Shown: piece by piece, positions 38,319 through 42,889 of the stretch
Position numbering within the stretch: position 1 is the first letter of the stretch
How the letters are laid out: every line of letters starts with the position of its first letter
Source: a virus
Length of the DNA stretch: 42,889 nucleotides
Strand: one strand, 5' to 3'
IMG/VR virus record: IMGVR_UViG_3300036766_000378
Location: 1 to 42,889 of that record
Notes under the pieces: model-generated
What the model was told of the DNA's origin: nothing
Databases searched by the model: none
What the model saw: the letters and a program-made list of their open reading frames with translations, nothing else
Position numbers and translations under genes: made by a program

Positions 38319-38839
38319 CCATCCTGCTGACTCCACGAATCACGCTCGCGATGCTGAAAGGCGCTTGCAGCGAACAGCGCCACATCTTTCTCACTGAATG
38401 GCCGAATGGCGCTGTGGCAACCCTCGAAAACGTCCAGCGCGCACAGGCTATTGGCCTTGATCTCTCCTGGGGTACGTGCTGGTTCACCCCCGAAGCACTC
38501 GCCGAATACCAACGCGTGACGGCTGCTGCCTGGCTCAAATACGAGAGCGTGAGGGCTCCCGCCAACGTCGAATACCAACGCGTGACGGCTCCCGCCTACG
38601 CCGAATACGAGAGCGTGACGATTGCCGCCCAAGCCGAATACCGGCTCGTGACGATTGCCGCACTCGCCGAATACCAGCGCGTGAGGATTGCCGCCAACGT
38701 CGAATTCCAGCGCGTGAGGATTGCCGCCCAAGCCGAATACGAGAGCGTGACGGCTCCCGCCAAAGCCGAATTCCAGCGCGTGACGGCTCCCGCCTGGCTC
38801 GCAGCGTTCCTCGCCTCGCAGGCACAGGTAGCATCGTGA
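38315..38839 (+). CDS. Protein with 11-residue (hendecad) repeats (174 aa)
   Basis: The N-terminal ~55 residues are mixed, followed by nine 11-residue repeats of the type YQRVTAPA.AE (for example YQRVTAPAYAE, YESVTIAAQAE). The hendecad spacing and alternating Ala/Val suggest a right-handed coiled coil or helical rod. Related repeat proteins occur in other phages with no established function. Coupled by ATGA to the gene before and by GTGA to the HTH gene after. Confidence 0.7.
   Translation: MTILLTPRITLAMLKGACSEQRHIFLTEWPNGAVATLENVQRAQAIGLDLSWGTCWFTPEALAEYQRVTAAAWLKYESVRAPANVEYQRVTAPAYAEYESVTIAAQAEYRLVTIAALAEYQRVRIAANVEFQRVRIAAQAEYESVTAPAKAEFQRVTAPAWLAAFLASQAQVAS
38506..38808 (+). repeat. 33-bp coding repeats (nine units)
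   Basis: The 11-codon units of the hendecad protein, with alternating CAGCGCGTGA and GAGAGCGTGA words and two kinds of Ala-rich spacer. Conserved DNA words within units point to recent expansion. Confidence 0.75.
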
Positions 38840-39036
38840 CCACATACCGCACGGGCGAGGTCGCGGCCATCATCGGCGTCTCCGAAGGCCGCGTCCGCCA
38901 ACTCGCCGCCACGATGCGTCTCGGCAAACTCATCACACCGCGCGTCCGCCTGTTCTCAGCGCGCGACGTGCAACGCCTCGAATCGCGCATCGATGGGCGC
39001 ACCACCCGCTACAAACCGAAGAAGCCGCGATCCTAG
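38836..39036 (+). CDS. MerR/excisionase-type HTH protein (66 aa)
   Basis: The opening TYRTGEVAAIIGVSEGRVRQ followed by RLFSARDVQRLESR matches the winged-helix HTH of MerR-like excisionases (HTH_17). GTG start overlapping the upstream stop (GTGA). The basic C-terminus (TTRYKPKKPRS) may add DNA contacts. As the last gene of the unit, it may be an autoregulator. No integrase is present, so an excisionase role is not supported by context. Confidence 0.72.
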   Translation: MTTYRTGEVAAIIGVSEGRVRQLAATMRLGKLITPRVRLFSARDVQRLESRIDGRTTRYKPKKPRS

Positions 39037-39054
39037 CCCAGCGAACACCAGTCA

Positions 39055-39078
39055 GCCCCGCTAATCACGGGGCTTTTC
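39055..39078 (+). terminator. Rho-independent terminator of the plus-strand unit
   Basis: Perfect GCCCCG (39055-39060) / CGGGGC (39068-39073) stem with a 7-nt loop, followed by TTTT (39074-39077). It lies between the convergent HTH gene and the transglycosylase gene. Confidence 0.82.
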
Positions 39079-39082
39079 TGCG

Positions 39083-39712
39083 TCATCGCCAGTCCTCCAT
39101 GCCTCCCGGTTGACATACCCATTGCCTCCATGTGTCTCCTGCGTAGTGGTACGCGCCCAGCGCCGCCTTTGCGTTGACGATCGGGTCGCGCCATCGCGCC
39201 ACCTCTTCGCCGATGTGCGACAGCCAGCCTGACCACAGTTGAAACAGCCCCAGGTTCCCTGTGCTGTTCAACGCCCCTGGCGACCATCGCGACTCGCACC
39301 ACGCAACGGACAGCGCCTCGGGGATCACCGCTTCCGGCCAGCCAGCGGCCTTCAACACCTCGCGCACTTCGCCTTCCGTAAGCTGCGAAAATGTCCCCAC
39401 CGTCGCGCTGGAGGCCGCTGGCGCGACGTTAGCCCTGTTTCCGGTGTCCATAGGCCACTCCGCTTCGGGGAAGGCCGCCAGCGGGTCGAGGGGCACCGCC
39501 ACGGTGCTGCGAATGTCTCCTGGTATGGATGCCTCCTCTTTGGCTCTCATTTCCAAAGTTTCAGATTCGGCTTTGGAAACGCTTTGGCTCAGTGGGACGA
39601 ACGTCACGTCGATCCCCTCGGCAGCTACTGGCCGGATGAAGGCGAGGCAAGCAATGAAGCCCACCACGATCCCGATGACGAAAAGGGCTGTCGATTTCCA
39701 GTGGTCATTCAT
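39083..39712 (-). CDS. Membrane-anchored lytic transglycosylase
   Basis: The 209-aa protein has an N-terminal membrane span (ALFVIGIVVGFIACLAFI), a linker, and a C-terminal lysozyme-like domain. VAWCESRWSPGALNS with the catalytic Glu is followed by GNLGLFQLW (GLxQ motif) and a KAALGAYHYAGDTWRQWVC end. It would cut peptidoglycan from the outside of the membrane and could assist lysis or genome entry. It is separated from the M23 endolysin by most of the genome and lies at the end of the initiator operon. No ribosome site is obvious at 39710-39712. Confidence 0.78.
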   Translation of the reverse strand: MNDHWKSTALFVIGIVVGFIACLAFIRPVAAEGIDVTFVPLSQSVSKAESETLEMRAKEEASIPGDIRSTVAVPLDPLAAFPEAEWPMDTGNRANVAPAASSATVGTFSQLTEGEVREVLKAAGWPEAVIPEALSVAWCESRWSPGALNSTGNLGLFQLWSGWLSHIGEEVARWRDPIVNAKAALGAYHYAGDTWRQWVCQPGGMEDWR

Positions 39713-39747
39713 GCGACTCGCTTTGCTGTGGCGCGGCTTCGGGGCCG

Positions 39748-39945
39748 CTAGTCGATCGCTCTTGATTCAAGCCGCACCGCGTAGCGGTGCACGATGGCCC
39801 GATACCCGTCCTCGAACTCAATCCCCACCATCCCGAAGAGAGGCAACGACCTCGCCCACACCCGGCAGCGATCGCCGAACCGTCCGCTCAGTTGCGCGCT
39901 CAACGGGCCGTACCTCGTCGTCCGCCAGCGAAAGATGTGCGTCAC
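39748..39945 (-). CDS. Small protein, unknown function (65 aa)
   Basis: GTG at 39943-39945 overlapping the upstream stop (GTGA); a GTG one codon earlier also fits. Beta-rich with Arg (FRWRTTRYGPLSAQLSGRFG) and a C-terminal DGYRAIVHRYAVRLESR. It may be nucleic-acid binding because of the basic strands, but no family is recognised. Confidence 0.52.
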   Translation of the reverse strand: MTHIFRWRTTRYGPLSAQLSGRFGDRCRVWARSLPLFGMVGIEFEDGYRAIVHRYAVRLESRAID

Positions 39946-40232
39946 CACACACCGTCCATCACGTGCTGAAGGGCGTCGATCTCACGCTGGCCCTGAGCAC
40001 GGCAGCGTGAGCAGTCAACCGCCGCGTGGTTCCCGTCCTCATTCCAGCCGTCGAGGATCACCGCCACCGTGCCCACGGTGCGACCGAATACCTTCGCGGG
40101 AGCGCATAACGTCCTGCCTACGCAGCGATGGGTGTTTTCAGGCAGGGAGTTGCCCGGTTCGTCTACCCGGATAAACTTCGCGTCTACGCTCAGGTGAACC
40201 TTCGTGCCCGTGGCCGTCAGAACGCGCCTCAC
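39942..40232 (-). CDS. Small Cys-containing protein (96 aa)
   Basis: GTG start overlapping the microgene stop (GTGA). It has beta strands (TKVHLSVDAKFIRV) and Cys residues (THRCVGRTLC, then DCSRC) that could form a zinc site. A WNEDGN loop follows the strand TVGTVAVILDG. Unknown function. Confidence 0.55.
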   Translation of the reverse strand: MRRVLTATGTKVHLSVDAKFIRVDEPGNSLPENTHRCVGRTLCAPAKVFGRTVGTVAVILDGWNEDGNHAAVDCSRCRAQGQREIDALQHVMDGVW

Positions 40233-40300
40233 GCCGGCACCGCCGAGAACTCCCGCGAACCATCCGCGGGGGAGAGTCGGCGGAAACTCATTTCAGTCAT
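40229..40300 (-). CDS. Possible 23-aa microgene
   Basis: A 23-codon frame fits between the RusA-like gene (8-bp overlap at its start) and the next gene (GTGA overlap at its end). The sequence has no domain and its length is low, so it may only carry ribosomes between genes. Confidence 0.35.
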   Translation of the reverse strand: MTEMSFRRLSPADGSREFSAVPA

Positions 40301-40721
40301 CGTTGACCTCCACGAACACATCGACCCACGGCCCGCGTGACGAATCGATTTGGATGCTCCCCGTGAGCCAGTGCTTACGCGCGTCGCCCTTCGCCACTCC
40401 CGCGCTCACGATGCCGTCACGCCCGGCCTTGAAGCTCGCCAGGGCGTTGTCGTCATCGCGGGGCTGGTAGAACTTGCCCTTGGCACCCTTCGTGTAGAAC
40501 ACCAGTGATACCGTGACGCATTCCGGTGCCTCCCATCCCGCCGCACGGACGGCGTTACGCGCATCGGTAAAGCAGCTCTGGCGGTAGACCGACTTCGCCA
40601 GCGCCTTCATCCGCGCACCGCCCCAACCCTTGTTCGGCGACAGAGCAGGAGGCGGGAGCGGCACCGTGAAGCCCAACGTTGGCAGAGGTTGACGCACTTT
40701 GATGCTCGTTGGCGTGATCAT
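40293..40721 (-). CDS. rusA: RusA-like Holliday junction resolvase
   Basis: The 142-aa protein has the RusA pattern: a strand with PLPPPALSPNKG, an AR-containing helix (CFTDARNAVRAAGW), a VTVSLVFYTKG strand and an acidic core RDDDNALASFKAGRDGIV, followed by GVAKGDA. Conserved Asp residues bind magnesium in the homodimer and cut branched DNA. It would resolve recombination or replication intermediates before packaging. The ATG at 40719-40721 overlaps the upstream stop (ATGA). Confidence 0.78.
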   Translation of the reverse strand: MITPTSIKVRQPLPTLGFTVPLPPPALSPNKGWGGARMKALAKSVYRQSCFTDARNAVRAAGWEAPECVTVSLVFYTKGAKGKFYQPRDDDNALASFKAGRDGIVSAGVAKGDARKHWLTGSIQIDSSRGPWVDVFVEVNDD

Positions 40722-41002
40722 CGCTTCAACCACTTTCGCTCGCAGCTTTCGCACGGGCTCAGACCCTCACCGCACTCGGGCCGGTAGGCTATGGGATCGC
40801 TGGCGAAGTTTCCACACCACCATGTGGCGCTCATCCGGCCCCGTTGGTTGATGAAGATGACCGCCGACTTGATGCGATGAATCTTGGTACCTCGCCGGGA
40901 ATACCAAAGCGGCTCGGCCGACTTCACGGTGAGCGCGCGGCAATACTCCTCGGCGTCCCCTCGGCGAACGGCTTGAACAAGGCGGACGTGCCCAGCCTTC
41001 AT
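40718..41002 (-). CDS. Small protein with CxxC (94 aa)
   Basis: Coupled by ATGA at both ends. Central strands (PLWYSRRGTKIHRIKSAVIF) and WWCGNF precede a C-terminal CESCERKWLKR zinc knuckle, with a further Cys before it. Probably a small nucleic-acid-related protein. Unrecognised family. Confidence 0.58.
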   Translation of the reverse strand: MKAGHVRLVQAVRRGDAEEYCRALTVKSAEPLWYSRRGTKIHRIKSAVIFINQRGRMSATWWCGNFASDPIAYRPECGEGLSPCESCERKWLKR

Positions 41003-41358
41003 CGCGCCTGCTCCATGAGTTCCGCCACTCTCGCGGCTCGCCACGCGGCCAGCTCCGCGCGCTTTGTTTCCTTCGCCGCCTCTCGCTCCGCAACCCCTCG
41101 CAATACCGCCTCGCGCCGTTCGTTCTCCACGATTCGCCGCTGCCTGTCGAGTGCCGCATCAAGTACCAGCGCGCACGGTTCGCACACCCAGCCGAGCTTC
41201 TGGCGAAACTCCCAGCCCTTCGCCCTCGCCAGCGCACCGGCCTTTATGTAGCTCGATCCCTCCATAAGTTCGCGCTCCTCACCGATGGCGCAACTTATGA
41301 CAAGGCTGGCATGGATCTTACCGGGGACAGATCCCCACGTCCTGCCGTGCGCCGTCAT
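40999..41358 (-). CDS. Protein with C-terminal coiled coil (119 aa)
   Basis: The ATG at 41356-41358 overlaps the helicase-loader stop (ATGA). A CEPC pair at about residue 59-62 may bind zinc with other ligands. The C-terminal 50 residues are an Arg/Glu-rich helix (RRIVENERREAVLRGVAERE). Its place right after the loader suggests a replication-related function, but no family is recognised. Confidence 0.58.
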   Translation of the reverse strand: MTAHGRTWGSVPGKIHASLVISCAIGEERELMEGSSYIKAGALARAKGWEFRQKLGWVCEPCALVLDAALDRQRRIVENERREAVLRGVAEREAAKETKRAELAAWRAARVAELMEQAR

Positions 41359-42119
41359 CGTTGCCTCCAATTCGGCAGGCCCGCGAAGCTCACGCTGACG
41401 CTCGATGCGTGGTCCGCGAGACGACTGAGGATGCGTTCGTGCCCGCGCACCGTCTCCGGGTTGCAGGTCACGATCAGCGGCAGCCCGTTTCGCCAGCGGT
41501 GGTCAACGATCTGGTACATCTTGGCCTCCGACGCCCCGGTGCCCAACGATTCCGCTCCCCAATCGTCGATGATGAGCAGCGGCGTGGCTTCCAACTCGCG
41601 GTCGATCGCCGCCTCGCTTTCCGTCGCATCATCGCCGTACGTCGCCCGGTAACGCCGCCACAGTTCGGCGAATGAGTGGAAGCGTGAGTAGGCGCCGAAC
41701 CGTTCCAGCGCATCGCGAGCAACTGCTATCGCAAGGTGAGTCTTGCCCGTACCCGATGGTCCGCCAAGGAACAGGAACGGCTTCGATGGCGGAAACTTGT
41801 CGAGGTAGGTCATCGCCTGTAGCCGCTGCGCAGAACTGTGCGGCAGCCAGGTTTCAAGCGTCGCGGCGGCGAAGTGCGCCGGCACGCCCGCGCGCACTCT
41901 CTCAGGTTGCTCTTGAAACGTCCGTTGCTTCTTCGTCACGCACTGAGGGCACAGGATCGTCTTCCCGAACATCGGATGGCGCGGGTCACCCTCGGTCACG
42001 CGCACCCTTCCTCCGTCATGGCAGTAGTCACAGGCGAACACTTCCGGGATGGGATCAAGCGTGCCGGGTGACGTGCTCGTCAAAGAACTTTTCGGCATAA
42101 GTCGGCTGATGTGTTCCAT
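41355..42119 (-). CDS. DnaC/IstB-type helicase loader ATPase
   Basis: The 254-aa AAA+ protein has an N-terminal zinc site (C30, C33, C57, C60), then Walker A GGPSGTGKT (119-127), Walker B LLIIDD (181-186) and a sensor-1-like PLIVTCNPE. DnaC-type proteins deliver the replicative helicase to an origin. AAAGGAGG lies 8 nt before the ATG at 42117-42119. The gene overlaps the initiator by 65 bp, as lambda P follows O. No phage helicase is present, so it presumably loads the host DnaB. Confidence 0.87.
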   Translation of the reverse strand: MEHISRLMPKSSLTSTSPGTLDPIPEVFACDYCHDGGRVRVTEGDPRHPMFGKTILCPQCVTKKQRTFQEQPERVRAGVPAHFAAATLETWLPHSSAQRLQAMTYLDKFPPSKPFLFLGGPSGTGKTHLAIAVARDALERFGAYSRFHSFAELWRRYRATYGDDATESEAAIDRELEATPLLIIDDWGAESLGTGASEAKMYQIVDHRWRNGLPLIVTCNPETVRGHERILSRLADHASSVSVSFAGLPNWRQR

Positions 42120-42726
42120 TCTGCGAACCTCCTTTCGCAAACTGCTTCCGCTTCCACTCGACCCGGAGTTGGTTTCGGAACCCCCGTTCTTTGTCCGTGT
42201 GTTTCGAGGAACCTGTCCAGTTCAGGTAGTCAGCAGCGAACGCCGGTATGTCCAAATCCGGCTCCTCCCCTTGGACCGTTTGAAGAAACTCGTCCGAGAG
42301 GGTGGAGCGCCTCGCGCGACTAATCACTGACGGTTCTATTAATGACGGTTCTTGACGGTTCGTCTGATGTGGGGCATCCGCCTTTGTGTCGCGAAGATCC
42401 GCCTTTGTGTCGCGAAGATCCGCCTTTGCCCCTTTTTCGCTAAAGGCGGATGCTTGGCATTTTATTCGTTCGACATTTAGGAGATATTGGGAACTGTTGC
42501 CGCGCCCGTTGCCCACTTTGACCACTGTAATCCAGTCGTCAGCGACCAACGCGTGAAGATTTACGCGGCAGTTTCGCTCCGAAATACTGGCTTTCGCCGC
42601 GACAGTTTCCTGGTTCGGCCAGCAATAGCCCGTGTCATTCGCGTTGTCGGCGAGCGCCACAAGAACGAGTTTGCGGACGGGAGGAAGGGCTAAAAGAAGA
42701 ACGTCGCCAAGAATGCGAATGCTCAT
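42055..42726 (-). CDS. Replication initiator with internal iterons (223 aa)
   Basis: The N-terminal ~90 residues form a winged-helix/HTH domain (RKLVLVALADNANDTGYCWP, ETVAAKASISERNCRVNLHA) like phage O-type initiators. A short middle has the repeat KADLRDTKADLRDTKADAPH encoded by iterons, and a C-terminal ~85 residues has DIPAFAADYLNWTGSSK. It would bind the iterons in its own gene and recruit the loader encoded next. No Shine-Dalgarno precedes the ATG at 42724-42726; instead the leader ends in a terminator-like hairpin. Confidence 0.72.
   Translation of the reverse strand: MSIRILGDVLLLALPPVRKLVLVALADNANDTGYCWPNQETVAAKASISERNCRVNLHALVADDWITVVKVGNGRGNSSQYLLNVERIKCQASAFSEKGAKADLRDTKADLRDTKADAPHQTNRQEPSLIEPSVISRARRSTLSDEFLQTVQGEEPDLDIPAFAADYLNWTGSSKHTDKERGFRNQLRVEWKRKQFAKGGSQNGTHQPTYAEKFFDEHVTRHA
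42376..42451. other. Candidate replication origin: iterons in the initiator gene
   Basis: The word ATCCGCCTTT occurs three times at exactly 21-bp spacing (42376, 42397, 42418) and once inverted (42442-42451). A more AT-rich stretch (about 42431-42490) follows. Direct iterons inside the initiator gene next to AT-rich DNA are the lambda-type origin plan. Confidence 0.65.
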
Positions 42727-42728
42727 GG

Positions 42729-42792
42729 CAAAGAAAAGCCCCTGTCGGAAGTCAGAAACCCGTTGCTGACCGTGCCTGACCCGACAGGGGCT
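42729..42792 (-). terminator. Terminator/attenuator in the initiator leader
   Basis: On the minus strand a perfect 12-bp stem (42792-42781 with 42748-42737; AGCCCCTGTCGG and complement) encloses an inner 5-bp stem (GTCAG/CTGAC) and is followed by TTTTCTTT. The run ends 3 nt before the initiator ATG. This is a strong intrinsic terminator by form, placed in the 5' leader rather than after a gene. It could end transcription from the methyltransferase operon across the contig junction, or act as an attenuator of the initiator. Confidence 0.72.
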
Positions 42793-42882
42793 ACTTCAAA
42801 AAGGGAATGGGCACTCTGCCTATCCGACACGATCAGCGCCTTCATTGTACCGCATCGCACGGCAACGCAACACGGCTCATCG
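42757..42882. repeat. Terminal direct repeat, right copy
   Basis: Identical to 1-126. The last seven bases of the window (42883-42889) do not match the left continuation. It includes one arm of the leader hairpin and a -10-like TACAAT (42844-42849, minus strand). Confidence 0.9.
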
Positions 42883-42889
42883 AGGCTCC

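Noticed and set aside
38261-38845. Minus-strand frame opposite the hendecad gene with Gly/Asn repeats
   Set aside because: Its repeats are the mirror of the 33-bp units of the plus-strand gene, which has coupled neighbours and coherent residues.
1-42889. tRNA genes, integrase, DNA or RNA polymerase
   Set aside because: None found by reading motifs in all long frames; short or highly diverged versions could be missed.

Overview
The window is a nearly complete genome of a tailed bacteriophage (Caudoviricetes), GC-rich and probably uncultured. The first 126 bases recur exactly at 42757-42882, so the contig is either circular or carries a direct terminal repeat; seven unmatched bases follow the second copy. 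A full head/packaging set is present: small and large terminase, portal, scaffold-like protein and major capsid protein. No tape-measure protein is recognisable, and there are two very large virion-type proteins next to the portal, which fits a short-tailed (podovirus-like) particle better than a long-tailed one. I see no integrase, DNA polymerase, RNA polymerase or tRNA. The host cannot be named. Most starts have good Shine-Dalgarno sites, but three transcription units appear to begin with a -10 box 6-7 nt before an ATG, as in hosts that use leaderless mRNAs.

Layout, following transcription. Almost everything is on the minus strand. (1) 36054 to 22066: terS, terL, two small proteins, portal, a small protein, a 690-aa and a 1505-aa virion protein, a zinc ribbon, a terminator, scaffold, major capsid protein and two head-completion-type proteins. 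(2) 21435 to 13186: a run of tail/baseplate/fibre-like proteins, including one with a G10 tract. (3) 13154 to 10012: lysis and host-exit region with a coiled-coil/TM holin-like protein, a 34-aa membrane protein, an M23 endopeptidase endolysin and a second membrane protein, then a secreted protein. (4) 9990 to 6435: a SAM methyltransferase and an 884-aa fibre-like protein with about 22 tandem 21-residue repeats. (5) 6360: an XRE-type regulator. (6) 6065 to 139: a tightly coupled operon of small, often Cys-rich proteins leading to a SWIM zinc-finger protein, a phage-borne DNA polymerase III sliding clamp (dnaN), an adenine methyltransferase, an HNH endonuclease and a remnant of a second methyltransferase.

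(7) Across the contig ends lies a terminator-like leader, then 42726 to 39083 on the minus strand. This unit holds a replication initiator with iterons inside its gene, a DnaC-type helicase loader, small proteins, a RusA-like resolvase and an anchored lytic transglycosylase. The initiator-with-iterons followed by a loader resembles the lambda O/P arrangement. Together with dnaN it suggests that the phage builds its own origin complex and clamp but borrows the host replisome.

(8) The only plus-strand unit (36708-39078) is an accessory or early region. It has a good promoter, small unknown genes separated by near-identical leader cassettes, a truncated duplicate of a membrane microgene, an 11-residue-repeat protein and an excisionase-like HTH protein, and it ends at a strong terminator. 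A divergent minus-strand gene at 36284-36538 encodes an exactly duplicated Cys/His module. The most unusual signals are these modular cassettes, the methyltransferase/HNH chimera at 270-1613, the leader hairpin before the initiator, and the recurring in-frame tandem duplications.
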